Shown piece by piece: positions 19,141-29,635 of a stretch of DNA of 64,000 nucleotides (positions are counted from its first letter, which is position 1; each line of letters begins with the position of its first letter). Origin of the DNA: Agrobacterium tumefaciens (GTDB lineage: Bacteria > Pseudomonadota > Alphaproteobacteria > Rhizobiales > Rhizobiaceae). The stretch lies in the NCBI RefSeq assembly GCF_005221325.1, contig NZ_CP039888.1, positions 2,232,001 through 2,296,000 of the forward strand, written 5' to 3'. Position numbers and translations under genes: made by a program. The notes below the pieces were generated by a model. That model was not told the origin of the DNA and ran no database searches. It saw only the letters and a list, made by a program, of their open reading frames with translations.

Positions 19141-20228
19141 TCCGCAGCCTCCAGTCCGGCCTGAACATGCGCCCGGCTCTTCATCAGCGGCTGCACATAT
19201 TTGCCGAATTTTTCGACGCCCTCAAGGAAATCGTCGAAGGTCAGCATCACGCCGCCCGTTCCCGGCACTTCGCTCATTTCGTCGAGCATGGCCGCCACTT
19301 CCTCGTAGGAGCCGATCAGCGTTCCCATGTTGATGTTGACCGCCGAGACGGGATTGGACATGTGCCGGACGTTGGTGTCGGAGCCGGACTTGGTGTCGAC
19401 AGCGCTTTGCAGGCCGAGCCACTTAATCGCGTCTTCATCCGCGCCCGCCTTGTAGTACTCCCACTTCGCCCAAGCATCCTCGGATTTTTCTTCCGCGAGG
19501 ATCATGGTCAGAACCACGGATTTAACCTCGCGACCGGACTTTTCCGTTGCAGCCAGAAGTCGCTCATTGGTGGGCGCAAAGGCCTTCGGTGTATTGACGC
19601 CAACACCGAAGCAAAAGCTGTAATCGGCAAACTTGGCCGAAAACGCCATGCCGGAATTGGAGGAACCGGCGCAGATGAGCTTCACGTCGCCCTGCGGCAC
19701 CGGCTTCATGCGGCAATCGTCCATCTGGAAGAACTTGCCCTTGAAGTCCGACTGGCCGTCCGTCAGCAGTTCTTTCAGAACAGTCGTATATTCACCGAGA
19801 TATTCGTAACGGTCGCCGAAATAATCGTCTCCCGGCCAAAGTCCCATCTGGCTATATTCCGGACGCTGCCAGCCGGTAATCAGGTTGATGCCGAAACGCC
19901 CGCCGGAAATGGAATCGATCGTCGTCGCCATGCGGGCAACGATAGCCGGCGGCATGACCAAAGTGGCCGCGGTGCCGAACAGCTTGATCTTGGAAGTGAC
20001 GGCGGCGAGGCCCGCCATCAGGGTGAAGGATTCCAGATTATAGTCCCAGAACTCGGTCTTCCCGCCAAAGCCGCGCAGCTTGATCATCGACAGCGCAAAG
20101 TCGAAACCATATTGCTCCGCCTTCAGCGTGATCGCCTTGTTCAGGTCGAAGCTCGGCTTATATTGCGGCGCATTCTCGGAGATGAGCCAGCCATTGTTCC
20201 CGATCGGTATAAATACACCAACTTCCAT
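19137..20228 (-). CDS. rutA: Pyrimidine monooxygenase RutA (LLM class)
   Basis: FMN-dependent oxygenase that opens the uracil or thymine ring between N3 and C4, starting the Rut route that releases pyrimidine nitrogen. The TIM-barrel LLM fold is recognisable from [41 protein letters not shown] (in parts) and the [22 protein letters not shown] block. 363 residues as in E. coli. First gene of rutA-B-C-D-E-F. No rutG permease or rutR regulator gene lies in the window, so uptake and control must be encoded elsewhere or differ. Confidence 0.95.
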   Translation of the reverse strand: MEVGVFIPIGNNGWLISENAPQYKPSFDLNKAITLKAEQYGFDFALSMIKLRGFGGKTEFWDYNLESFTLMAGLAAVTSKIKLFGTAATLVMPPAIVARMATTIDSISGGRFGINLITGWQRPEYSQMGLWPGDDYFGDRYEYLGEYTTVLKELLTDGQSDFKGKFFQMDDCRMKPVPQGDVKLICAGSSNSGMAFSAKFADYSFCFGVGVNTPKAFAPTNERLLAATEKSGREVKSVVLTMILAEEKSEDAWAKWEYYKAGADEDAIKWLGLQSAVDTKSGSDTNVRHMSNPVSAVNINMGTLIGSYEEVAAMLDEMSEVPGTGGVMLTFDDFLEGVEKFGKYVQPLMKSRAHVQAGLEAAE

Positions 20229-20311
20229 TTTGCTGTTCCCTTTTTGGCATCAGGTGTCTCCTGATTTGAAGAAAGAGTAGCAGGTTCCGTGCCAAACCAA
20301 ATAAAATAAAT

Positions 20312-20326
20312 TTATCAATTGGATAA
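20312..20326. promoter_or_regulatory. AT-rich palindrome upstream of rutA
   Basis: TTATC-CAATT-type inverted repeat (TTATCAATTGGATAA) 84 bases before the rutA start. It shares the TTATC/GATAA element with the larger palindrome at 20348-20382, so both may belong to one operator region. Confidence 0.4.
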
Positions 20327-20347
20327 TTTTTTAGAGCTGTATTTCTT

Positions 20348-20382
20348 TTTACCAAAAGATAAAAATTTTATCATTCGGTAAA
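20348..20382. promoter_or_regulatory. 35-bp near-perfect palindrome upstream of rutA, candidate operator
   Basis: Two 17-base arms, TTTACCAAAAGATAAAA and the reverse complement of TTTACCGAATGATAAAA, meet at one central A; 15 of 17 positions match. It lies 120 bases upstream of the rutA start codon in an AT-rich block. It does not contain the E. coli RutR-type TTGACC-N4-GGTCAA motif but has a TTTACC-NAAN-GATAAA arm instead. Confidence 0.55.
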
Positions 20383-20487
20383 TAAATTTGCCTGTTTATT
20401 TGGCAGAAATGAAGATCGACAAATGGGAAATGGGAGGCTGTCGCAACAGCCCCAGAACGTTGCAGGGTATCCCAAAAAGCTCTTTCC

Positions 20488-20597
20488 GTCATGCCGGACT
20501 TGATCCGGCATCCAGCCACGCCGCGTCTGCGCCGTGAAGAGAGTCTCACGCGATCAAGGACTTGATCGCACTAGGCCCCGGATCGGGTCCGGGGTGA
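20488..20597. repeat. Intergenic repeat, CCGGACTTGATCCGG family, copy 2
   Basis: Inverted copy of the element at 7991-8099, with the same order of GCCGG, GGCGC and GATCAAG arms and a closing CCCCGGATCGGGTCCGGGG hairpin. With the palindromes at 20312-20382 it fills most of the 463-base gap between rutA and the heme oxygenase gene. Confidence 0.75.
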
Positions 20598-20691
20598 AGG
20601 CGTAAGGATGCTGCGCCTCAGTCAAACACGCACGCGCAACGAGGTATTTCACGCGCTATGACAACAACCATTGCTGAGCTATGCCAAAACC

Positions 20692-21303
20692 TCAGACGAG
20701 GCGCTGCTGCGCATAGGCATGCACGGCCCGGAAAGCAGCCTCGGCGCCAGCGACAACCCGTTCTTCCTCTTCGACCGTGAGCGCGATTTCATCGAGCGCG
20801 GCGGTGAAGGTGCGCCAGTGCAGGCCGCGTCCTTCCGGAGCGCCGGCCAGATGGCGTGCGCCGAATTCTTCGGTGAGGCCGAGTTTCGCCGCATCTTTCA
20901 GCAGGAAAGCGGCACCGAGATTCGAGCCTTCGACCACGTAAAGCCAGCCCATGGCCTCAGGCAGATCGAACGGCGTTTCGCTGGTGAAGCGCGGTGCCTG
21001 GGTTTCGGGAATTGCGTGACCGAGATCGGCAAGGTCCTGCTCGATCATCGCCAGGCGGCGGCGGCCCTTGAGGTCGGGCAAGAGGCCATCAAGCGTTGCA
21101 TTGGAGAAAAAGGCATCGAGATCGCGATGGAAAAGATATTGCGTTTCGACGAATTTGCCAAAGTTTTCCCGGCTTTCGAATGGCTTCGATGCCATGATGA
21201 AACTATCGAGATCGCCATGCGCGCCACGCGTCGCTGCCTTCAGGCGCTTGACGCGGCTCTGCTCGATCTCTGCTACAGGCGCTGCCGGCTCCGCAATAGT
21301 CAT
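20692..21303 (-). CDS. Biliverdin-producing heme oxygenase family protein
   Basis: Opens heme to biliverdin, CO and iron. The 203-residue all-helical protein has the proximal-His region LKAATRGAHGDLD with His29 as likely heme ligand, and the distal GWLYVVEGSNLGAAFL helix with its Gly-rich kink. Such enzymes either recover iron from heme or make biliverdin for bacteriophytochromes; no phytochrome or heme transport gene is next to it, so the role cannot be decided. It is divergent from the aldolase gene at 21577, across 273 AT-rich bases. Confidence 0.85.
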   Translation of the reverse strand: MTIAEPAAPVAEIEQSRVKRLKAATRGAHGDLDSFIMASKPFESRENFGKFVETQYLFHRDLDAFFSNATLDGLLPDLKGRRRLAMIEQDLADLGHAIPETQAPRFTSETPFDLPEAMGWLYVVEGSNLGAAFLLKDAAKLGLTEEFGARHLAGAPEGRGLHWRTFTAALDEIALTVEEEERVVAGAEAAFRAVHAYAQQRLV

Positions 21304-21576
21304 GATAATGGTCCCTTGTCCCTATATTCAGAGTGCCTGATAAAAATCTTTACTCCAACAGTCAAATTTTATTTTCGCATTTTTCCGTCTCCCTGCCGAT
21401 GAGGCTTGCGCGTCTCGCACCGCGATAAACCCGTGCCCCTCCGGACCGGCCCCGAACTCATCTCCGAAGCAAATTCCTCCACCCTCACACTCTGAACAAT
21501 CATATTGCAATTACCTCTTTACAACTAACATGTCAGTATGCCATCAATCCGCTGCCACCTTGGAGGAGCATCTTAA

Positions 21577-22461
21577 TTGACCCAGAAATTCGGCCTTTCG
21601 GCAGCCCTGACGACACCGTTCAAGACGGACGGATCGGTTGATATCGACGCCATGATCGCCCATGCCCGCCGCTGCCTTACAAATGGCTGCGACAGCGTGA
21701 CACTCTTCGGCACGACAGGTGAAGGCTGCTCCGTCGGCAGCCGCGAACGGCAAACCATCCTCTCCCGCTTCATCGAGGCCGGCGTTGCGCCGTCGCGCAT
21801 CGTCACCGGCGTTCTGGTGGATTCCATCGAGGATGCGGCAGATCAATCGGCGGAAGCCCTGAAAACCGGCGCTCGCAATATTCTGCTCGCCCCGCCCTCC
21901 TATTTCAAGAATGTCAGCGATGATGGCCTGTTTGCCTGGTTCTCGGCAGTCTTTTCGAAGATCGGCAAGGATGCGCGCGACATTCTCGTCTACAACATCC
22001 CCTCCGTGACCATGGTAACGCTCTCCGTCGAGCTGGTGGGACGGCTTAAGGCCACGTTTCCGGGCATCGTCACCGGCGTCAAGGATTCCTCCGGCAATTG
22101 GAGCCATACCGAGCGCCTGCTAAAAGAGCATGGCGATCTCGCCATCCTGATCGGTGATGAGCGTGATCTTGCCAGGGGTGTTCGCCTCGGCGGTCAGGGC
22201 GCCATCTCCGGCGTCGCCAATTTCCTGACGCAGGAAGTGCGCGCCATGGCCGTAGACGGTAAGGACGACCCACGCATCGTCGATCTTGTTGTGGAACTTC
22301 TGAAATTCCCGGTTACGCCCGCCGTCAAGGTGCTGGTATCACACACGACAGGGGAAAATATCTGGTCGGATGTGCGCGCGCCGCTCGTCGCCATTTCACC
22401 GGAAGACCGGCGGCAGATCGAAGGCGCTTTCGATGCGCTGTTTCGGAAACAGGCCGCCTGA
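21577..22461 (+). CDS. DapA/NanA-family class I aldolase or dehydratase
   Basis: Member of the dihydrodipicolinate synthase superfamily, a TIM barrel that forms a Schiff base with a 2-keto acid. The FGTTGEGCSVG loop, the Tyr motif YNIPSVTM and the Schiff-base Lys in GIVTGVKDSSGNW are present. It is 294 aa and starts at TTG 21577 behind GGAGGA. Context argues against lysine synthesis: it leads a GntR, sugar ABC transporter and PfkB kinase cluster. Likely reactions are cleavage or dehydration of a 2-keto-3-deoxy sugar acid. The exact substrate is unknown. Confidence 0.88.
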   Translation: MTQKFGLSAALTTPFKTDGSVDIDAMIAHARRCLTNGCDSVTLFGTTGEGCSVGSRERQTILSRFIEAGVAPSRIVTGVLVDSIEDAADQSAEALKTGARNILLAPPSYFKNVSDDGLFAWFSAVFSKIGKDARDILVYNIPSVTMVTLSVELVGRLKATFPGIVTGVKDSSGNWSHTERLLKEHGDLAILIGDERDLARGVRLGGQGAISGVANFLTQEVRAMAVDGKDDPRIVDLVVELLKFPVTPAVKVLVSHTTGENIWSDVRAPLVAISPEDRRQIEGAFDALFRKQAA

Positions 22462-22481
22462 ACAAAGCTGAAAGGTTGAGC

Positions 22482-23138
22482 ATGGACGATACCGGCGAAC
22501 AGACATTGCGGGAACGGGCGTATGAAAGCTTTACGCATCACCTTCTCTCGCGTGACGTTCGTCCGGGGCAATTCATCTCGCAACGCCGCCTCGTGGAATT
22601 GACGGGTCTGCCGCTGGGCGCAATCCGGGAAGCAATTCCGAGGCTGGAAGCGGAAGGTCTGATCAAGACCGTGCCGCAGCGGGGATTGCAGGTCGCCCAT
22701 ATTGACATCAACCTCATCCGCGAGGCGTTCCAGTTCCGCATCTTTCTCGAAAAGGAGGCCGTGGCGAACTTTACCCGTACGGCCTCGGACGAGGCTATCG
22801 CGAAGCTCCTGAAACAGCATCGCGATATTGCCGAAGCGGCTGAAAAAGGCGGGGAATCGCCGGAGTTGGACCAGCACGCCCAGCAGGTGGACTGGGGCAT
22901 GCACGACGCCTTTATCGACTCGCTCGGCAATTCGATCATCTCGAATGCCTACCGCGTCAATTCCATTAAGATGCGCCTCATCAATCAGGAGCGCTTTCGC
23001 ATCGCCGGCCATGTGAAGTCGGTGATGAAGGAACATCTCGTCATTCTCGAAGCCATCGAGAGGCGATCCGTCGAAGACGCCGTGGAGCGACTGACCGCCC
23101 ATATCCGTAACGCGAGGGACAGGGCGCTGGCGGTATAA
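22482..23138 (+). CDS. GntR-family regulator, FadR/FCD subfamily
   Basis: An N-terminal winged-helix domain (about 1-75, with PGQFISQRRLVELTGLPLGAIREAIPRLEAEG in the recognition region, quoted only as a location) and a helical FCD effector domain (about 85-215) with the metal-binding Asp/His pattern, for example HDAF and the terminal KEHLVILEAI. I start at ATG 22482 behind GAAAGG rather than the TTG at 22476, giving 218 aa. It lies between the aldolase and transporter genes, so it probably represses this cluster and responds to a sugar acid or pathway intermediate. Confidence 0.9.
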   Translation: MDDTGEQTLRERAYESFTHHLLSRDVRPGQFISQRRLVELTGLPLGAIREAIPRLEAEGLIKTVPQRGLQVAHIDINLIREAFQFRIFLEKEAVANFTRTASDEAIAKLLKQHRDIAEAAEKGGESPELDQHAQQVDWGMHDAFIDSLGNSIISNAYRVNSIKMRLINQERFRIAGHVKSVMKEHLVILEAIERRSVEDAVERLTAHIRNARDRALAV

Positions 23139-23240
23139 GACAGTTCCGGCAGGGACTAGAGAAGGTCTGCGCTGGAATTGCATGAAAATAAGCAACAAGC
23201 CGGGGTGAGGAGATTTCCGGCTAACTGGAGGAGAACTGAT

Positions 23241-24572
23241 ATGAAGCATTCATTGCTCAACCCCACGCGTCGCGCCTTTCTGGCAGGCACGGCCGCGATT
23301 GGCGGCAGCGCGGTGCTCGGCATTCGCCCGGCATCGGCGGCGGTGAACTGGAAGAAACACGCCGGCACCACCCTTGAAGTCAATCTTGTCAAAAGCCCGC
23401 GCAGCGAAACGCTGATCAAATATCTCGGCGAATTCGAAGAGCTGACCGGCATCAAGGTCAATGCCGAAGCGACGCCGGAACAACAGCAGCGCCAGAAGGT
23501 GGTGATCGAGCTTTCCTCCGGCAAGCCGAGCTTCGATGTGGTGCATTTGAGCTACCACGTTCAGAAACGGCAATTTGAAAAGGGCAAGTGGCTGGCCGAT
23601 ATCAGCGGCTTCCTGAAAGACCCGTCGCTGACCGATCCTTCGCTGGTCGAAAAGGATTTCGCCGAAGCCGGCATGTTGTTCGCCAAGGATAGCGACGGCG
23701 TGCTGCGCTCGCTGCCCTTCTCGGTGGACTACTGGATCGTCTACTGGAACAAGGAACTCTTCGAAGCAAAGGGCCTGAAATACCCTGAGACCTTCGAGGA
23801 ACTGGTGACGGCGGCGGAAAAGATCACCGATCCCGCAACCAACACCTATGGTTTCGTGGCACGAGGCCTGAAAAACGCCAACACCCCGGTCTGGACTTCT
23901 CTGATGCTGGGTTACGGCGCCAAGCCGATCAGCGCGGACGGGAAAATCGACACCGAATCCAAGGAAGCGGTGGAAGCCGCCAAGCTCTATCAGCGCCTGA
24001 TGACCAAAGCCGCCCCTCCCGGCGTTTCCGGCTTCAACTGGGCGGAAGCACAGTCGGCCTTCCTGCAGGGCAAGATCGGCATGTGGTTCGATGGCGTCGG
24101 TTTTGCGCCGCCGATCGAGAACCCGGAAAAATCCCGCGTCGTCGGCAAGGTCGGTTACGGCGTCATGCCGAAAGGCCCGGCAGTTCAGGCCGCCGGCACG
24201 TTTGGTGATGGCCTCGGCGTCGTTGAAGCCAGCAGCAAGAAGGAAGCCGCTTACCTCTTCTGCCAATGGGCGATCTCGCACGACATGGGTGCGCGTCTGT
24301 TGCAGGCGGGTGCCGGCGTTCCATTCCGCCAGTCCATCCTCGAAGACCAGAAGGTGCGCGAAGGCGTAAAGATGCCGGCCGCCTGGCTGGATGCTGTCGT
24401 CGGCTCCGGCAAGGTCTCGCAGCTTGCCCTGCCGGTCATCATTCCGGTGACGGAGTTCCGCGACATCTACGGCGTCGGCCTCACCAACATGATCGGCGGT
24501 GCTGATCCGACAGCCGAACTTAAAAAGGCAACGGAACAGTTCGCCCCCGTTCTGGCGCGTAGCGAGGGATAA
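23241..24572 (+). CDS. Sugar-type ABC transporter, periplasmic binding protein
   Basis: Family 1 extracellular solute-binding protein that delivers a carbohydrate-like ligand to the two permeases downstream. The N-terminus carries a twin-arginine type signal (TRRAFLAGTAA) and an ASAAVNW cleavage region around residue 33. Start ATG 23241 has GGAGGA 8-9 bases upstream; an in-frame upstream codon at 23178 is not supported. The mature part shows the family features LVKSPRSETLIKYLGEFEELTGIKV (as location) and VDYWIVYWNKELFEAKGL. The stop overlaps the next start. Confidence 0.92.
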   Translation: MKHSLLNPTRRAFLAGTAAIGGSAVLGIRPASAAVNWKKHAGTTLEVNLVKSPRSETLIKYLGEFEELTGIKVNAEATPEQQQRQKVVIELSSGKPSFDVVHLSYHVQKRQFEKGKWLADISGFLKDPSLTDPSLVEKDFAEAGMLFAKDSDGVLRSLPFSVDYWIVYWNKELFEAKGLKYPETFEELVTAAEKITDPATNTYGFVARGLKNANTPVWTSLMLGYGAKPISADGKIDTESKEAVEAAKLYQRLMTKAAPPGVSGFNWAEAQSAFLQGKIGMWFDGVGFAPPIENPEKSRVVGKVGYGVMPKGPAVQAAGTFGDGLGVVEASSKKEAAYLFCQWAISHDMGARLLQAGAGVPFRQSILEDQKVREGVKMPAAWLDAVVGSGKVSQLALPVIIPVTEFRDIYGVGLTNMIGGADPTAELKKATEQFAPVLARSEG

Positions 24573-25510
24573 TGGCCTCCTTGAGCATCGAAAACACCAA
24601 GACAGGCGCGAGCCGCAGAGAAGGGAGCAAGCCGGCAAGGCTTGCTCCCAATTACTGGCCCTTCGTCATACCGGCCCTCGTCGTCATTTCGGCTGTCATC
24701 GTTTTTCCATGGGTCTTCACCCTCTGGATGAGCGCGCATCGCTGGACGCTCGGACAGGAGCAGAGCTTTATCGGTCTTGATAACTATATCAGGCTCGCCA
24801 GCGATTTAAGGTTCTGGGAATCGCTGTGGCACACGCTCATCTATACCGTACTGTCGGTCGTCGCTCCGCTGTTTCTCGGAACATTGGCAGCGCTGGTTTT
24901 CGATGCGCAGTTTCCGCTGCGCGGTTTTCTGCGCGGCGTCTTCGTGATGCCGATGATGGCGACCCCGGTCGCCATCGCGCTCGTCTGGACCATGATGTTC
25001 CACCCGCAGCTCGGCGTTCTGAACTATCTTCTGTCCCTCATCGGCATCGGGCCGCTGGAGTGGATTTATAACCAGTCGACAGTCATCCCCTCGCTGGTAC
25101 TGGTGGAAACCTGGCAATGGACGCCGCTCGTCATGCTGATCGTGCTCGGCGGTCTCGCCGCAGTACCCCGCGAACCCTATGAAAGCGCCGAAATCGACGG
25201 CGCCAACGCCTGGCAGAAGTTCCGCTACCTGACCATGCCGATGATTGCGCCGTTTCTGATGATCGCCGTCATCATCCGCTCCATCGATGCCGTTAAAAGC
25301 TTCGACATCATCTATGCGATGACTCAAGGGGGGCCCGGCACGGCATCTGAAACCATCAACATCTATCTCTATAATACGGCATTTTCCTATTACGACATCG
25401 GTTACGGCTCAGCCATGGCCGTCGTCTTCTTCATCATCATCGTGGCGCTCTCCTTCGTGCTTCTGATGGTGCGCCAGCGCGCGCAATGGAACGAGATGGA
25501 GGATCGCTGA
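24572..25510 (+). CDS. Sugar-type ABC transporter permease (MalF-like)
   Basis: Integral membrane subunit with six helices (residues about 35-305) and a cytoplasmic N-terminal tail. The EAA loop that docks to the ATPase is present as YESAEIDGANAWQKFRYLTMPMI near residue 206. Start and stop codons overlap its neighbours by one base each, so translation of the whole transporter is coupled. Confidence 0.93.
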   Translation: MASLSIENTKTGASRREGSKPARLAPNYWPFVIPALVVISAVIVFPWVFTLWMSAHRWTLGQEQSFIGLDNYIRLASDLRFWESLWHTLIYTVLSVVAPLFLGTLAALVFDAQFPLRGFLRGVFVMPMMATPVAIALVWTMMFHPQLGVLNYLLSLIGIGPLEWIYNQSTVIPSLVLVETWQWTPLVMLIVLGGLAAVPREPYESAEIDGANAWQKFRYLTMPMIAPFLMIAVIIRSIDAVKSFDIIYAMTQGGPGTASETINIYLYNTAFSYYDIGYGSAMAVVFFIIIVALSFVLLMVRQRAQWNEMEDR

Positions 25511-26346
25511 TGTCCGCTAAAATCCTGAAACGCAAAAACCTCGACCGCATCGGCCTGTTCTTCGTGGCGCTGGTGATGATCTCGCCGGTCATCCTGTTCT
25601 TCATCTGGATGATCTCACTGTCGCTGAAATACGAAATCGATAACGGCGCCTATCCGCCTATCCTGATCCCGGAACGGTTTGCCTGGTCGAATTATGTGAA
25701 GGTGTTCGAGGAGAATAACTTCTTCCTGTATTTCTGGAACTCGGTCCTCGTCACCGGTGCCGCGACCATTCTGGCGCTCGTCATCGGCGTACCCGCCGGC
25801 TACGGCATCGCAAGGCTGAAGGCGGAAAAATCGGCCGTCGTCATCATGATCGCCCGCATGACGCCCGGCCTCTCCTTCCTCATCCCGCTGTTCCTGCTGT
25901 TTCAATGGCTGAACCTGCTCGGCACGCTCTGGCCGCAGATCATCATCCATCTTGTGGTCACGGTGCCAATCGTCGTCTGGATCATGATCGGTTATTTCGA
26001 AACCACGCCGAAGGAACTGGAAGAAGCGGCAAGCATCGATGGCGCATCCTCCTGGCAGGTGTTCCGGCTGGTGGCGCTGCCGATTGCCAAGCCCGGCATC
26101 GTCGTCTCCTTCATCCTCGCGGTCATCTTCTCGTGGAACAACTTCGTCTTCGGCATCGTGCTGGCCAGCCGTGAAACGCGCACCCTGCCGGTGGCGGTCT
26201 ACAACATGCTGTCCTTCGAACAGGTGAGCTGGGGGCCGCTTGCCGCAGCCGCGTTGATCGTGACGCTGCCGGTGCTGCTGCTCACCATGTTCGCACAGAA
26301 ACAGATCGTGGCGGGACTGACCGCCGGCGCCGTCAAAGGCGGCTGA
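25510..26346 (+). CDS. Sugar-type ABC transporter permease (MalG-like)
   Basis: Second membrane subunit, 278 aa, six helices, EAA loop LEEAASIDGASSWQVFRLVALP near residue 175. Start ATG 25510 overlaps the preceding stop (TGATG), which I prefer to an ATG at 25486 inside the previous gene. It pairs with the preceding permease to form the channel. Confidence 0.93.
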   Translation: MSAKILKRKNLDRIGLFFVALVMISPVILFFIWMISLSLKYEIDNGAYPPILIPERFAWSNYVKVFEENNFFLYFWNSVLVTGAATILALVIGVPAGYGIARLKAEKSAVVIMIARMTPGLSFLIPLFLLFQWLNLLGTLWPQIIIHLVVTVPIVVWIMIGYFETTPKELEEAASIDGASSWQVFRLVALPIAKPGIVVSFILAVIFSWNNFVFGIVLASRETRTLPVAVYNMLSFEQVSWGPLAAAALIVTLPVLLLTMFAQKQIVAGLTAGAVKGG

Positions 26347-26375
26347 ACCAACAAATCATAACGGGAACCTCCACA

Positions 26376-27434
<1,059 letters not shown>

Positions 27435-27454
27435 ACAGGGCAGGAGCGAAGAGA

Positions 27455-28414
27455 ATGGTAAAGGAAGCGGGCGGCAAGCATGTGCTCTGCGTGGGTGCCG
27501 CCGTGCTGGACACCCTTTTCCGTGTGCATGACATGCCGAAGGGCGAAGGCAAGGTCCTGCCCTATGAGATGCTGCAGATTGCCGAAGGCATGGCCTCCAG
27601 CGCCGCCTATGCCGCCCATCGCATGGGGGGTCGCGCTAGCCTCTGGGGCGCGGTGGGCGACGACGAAACCGGCACCCGCATCCTGCGCGATCTCGCCGAA
27701 AGCGGCATCGATGTTGCCGGCATGACCATCGCCGCCGGCGCGCGCTCGGCCCTGTCGACGATCATCATCGATGACCGGGGAGAACGGCTGATCGTGCCTT
27801 TTTACGATCATCGCCTGCATGAGAAAAAACGCTCCTGTACGCCGGCAGATATTGCCCCGTTCGATGCCGTTCTGGTGGATGTGCGCTGGCCGGAGCTGGC
27901 GCTCGATGTGCTGACTGTGGCGCGCGCGCTTGGCAAACCCGCCATTCTGGATGGCGATGTGGCGCCGGTGGAAACACTGGAGAAGCTTGCCCCTGCCGCG
28001 ACCCATATCGTCTTTTCCGAACCCGCCGCCGCCCGGCTGACCGGGCTTGAAACGGTGAAGGACATGCTGCCGGTGCTGCATTCCCGCTACCCGCAGACCT
28101 TCATCGCCGTCACCGCCGGACCGGCGGGCTGCTGGTGGACGGAAGCGGGCGATCCCACGGTGCATTTCCAGACGACCATGCAGGTTAAGGCAGTGGATAC
28201 GCTGGCAGCGGGCGATATCTTCCACGGCACCTTTGCGCTGGCGATGGCTGAAGGCATGCAAAGCCGCGCCGCCATCCGCCTCTCCTCCGTTGCCGCCGCG
28301 CTGAAATGCACGGTCTTCGGCGGTCGCATCGGCGCACCGACGCGCGAGGAGACGGAAGACGCGATGCGGCAATGGATGGAGCGTGAAGGCGAAGCCGCGC
28401 TGCGCGCCTCCTGA
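27455..28414 (+). CDS. PfkB-family sugar kinase, similar to sulfofructose kinase YihV
   Basis: Ribokinase-type kinase that probably phosphorylates the imported sugar or its derivative. The start ATG 27455 has AGGAG 8 bases upstream (319 aa); a longer frame lies inside the ATPase gene. The catalytic Asp lies in DTLAAGDIFHG near residue 255, where most PfkB members read GAGD. Several stretches resemble what I recall of E. coli YihV: VLVDVRW, ILDGDV, FSEPAAARLTG, and AALKCTVFGGRIG. That suggests a related acidic sugar substrate, but no sulfosugar gene is adjacent. Specificity is open. Confidence 0.85.
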   Translation: MVKEAGGKHVLCVGAAVLDTLFRVHDMPKGEGKVLPYEMLQIAEGMASSAAYAAHRMGGRASLWGAVGDDETGTRILRDLAESGIDVAGMTIAAGARSALSTIIIDDRGERLIVPFYDHRLHEKKRSCTPADIAPFDAVLVDVRWPELALDVLTVARALGKPAILDGDVAPVETLEKLAPAATHIVFSEPAAARLTGLETVKDMLPVLHSRYPQTFIAVTAGPAGCWWTEAGDPTVHFQTTMQVKAVDTLAAGDIFHGTFALAMAEGMQSRAAIRLSSVAAALKCTVFGGRIGAPTREETEDAMRQWMEREGEAALRAS

Positions 28415-28557
28415 ACGCATCCATTGCCCGCATAAAACTATTCCATTTTTGCGATGCCGTTTCCCGGCGAAGTAGTCTAACGTCAAGTCAGAGCAAAGCT
28501 TTTCGCAAGCCGCGCCTGTTCCACCTTGAGCCCGCATTCCGCAAAAGTGATCGCCCG

Positions 28558-29616
28558 ATGCATCAGACGACCCGCCCGAGACTGCGCGATATCGGTTTCC
28601 GGCCCGGCCATTTCGAAACCGGCCCGCTCAACGCCATCACCGATGTCGAAGGCGTGACTGTTGGCCATTCGACCGTGATCGAGGGCGAGACGATCCGCAC
28701 CGGCGCAACCGCGATCCTGCCGCATGGGGGCAATCTGTTTCAGGACAAGGTGCCCGCAGCCTTTGCCGTCTATAACGGCTTCGGCAAATTCGCCGGCTCT
28801 ACCCAGATCGAGGAACTGGGCGAACTCGAGACACCTGTTATTCTCACCAACACGCTGGCGACCGGGCGGGCCATCGAGGCGATCAACCGCCATACGCTGT
28901 CACAGCCGGGCAATGAGAAGGTCGTTTCGATCAACGCCGTCGTCGGCGAAACCAACGATTCCCGCCTGAACGACATTCGCGCAGGCCGCCCGACGGTCGA
29001 TGAGATCTCAGCCGCGCTGCGAAACGCTGCCACAGGCCCGGTGGTCGAGGGCGGCATTGGTGCCGGAACCGGCACCGTGGCCTTCGGCATGAAAGGCGGC
29101 ATCGGTACCGCATCCCGCATCGTCGCCATCGCCGGAACGACCTATACGCTCGGCGTTCTCGTGCAGTCCAATTACGGCGGCCACCTGCTGGTCTGCGGCA
29201 AGCCCTATGTCAGCCCGGACCATCAGGACAAGGACGGCTCCATCGTCATCATTGTCGCCACCGATGCGCCGCTCTACTCCCGCAATCTGAAGCGTCTGGC
29301 GGCCAGAAGCTTCGGCGGGCTGGCGCGCACGGGTGCAGCACTCAGCAATGGCTCCGGCGATTACGCTCTGGCCTTTTCCACCGAAGAGCGTCTTCGCCGC
29401 ACGCCCGCGCGCCGCAAGGCGCTGGCGGAATATCCTGAGCTTTCCAACGACGCGATCTCGCCGCTCTTTGAAGCCGCGATAGAGGCAACCGAGGAGGCGA
29501 TCCTTAACTCGCTCTGCGCGGCCACGACGACATCAGGCTTTAATGCCGGCACCGGCAAGGCCTGCATGGTTGAGGCCATTTCCATCGACACGCTTAAAAC
29601 CCTTCTTTCAGCCTGA
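28558..29616 (+). CDS. P1-family peptidase, DmpA/BapA type aminopeptidase
   Basis: N-terminal nucleophile hydrolase of family S58 that releases N-terminal residues, often D-Ala or beta-amino acids, from peptides, amides and esters. The precursor should cut itself between Gly227 and Ser228 in DKDGSIVIIVATDAP, making Ser228 the nucleophile at the start of the small chain. Other family blocks: DVEGVTVGHSTV, VILTNTLATG, GGIGAGTGTVAFGMKGGIG and LGVLVQSNYGG. 352 aa, cytoplasmic, no signal peptide. It is separated from the sugar kinase by 143 bases and runs into the D-amino-acid aminotransferase gene 19 bases later. Confidence 0.92.
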   Translation: MHQTTRPRLRDIGFRPGHFETGPLNAITDVEGVTVGHSTVIEGETIRTGATAILPHGGNLFQDKVPAAFAVYNGFGKFAGSTQIEELGELETPVILTNTLATGRAIEAINRHTLSQPGNEKVVSINAVVGETNDSRLNDIRAGRPTVDEISAALRNAATGPVVEGGIGAGTGTVAFGMKGGIGTASRIVAIAGTTYTLGVLVQSNYGGHLLVCGKPYVSPDHQDKDGSIVIIVATDAPLYSRNLKRLAARSFGGLARTGAALSNGSGDYALAFSTEERLRRTPARRKALAEYPELSNDAISPLFEAAIEATEEAILNSLCAATTTSGFNAGTGKACMVEAISIDTLKTLLSA

Positions 29617-29635
29617 CCTTCCAGACGGAGTTTTC

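Noticed and set aside
21577..22461. dapA for lysine biosynthesis
   Set aside because: Divergent sequence, TTG start and a sugar-catabolic neighbourhood argue for a different DapA-superfamily reaction.
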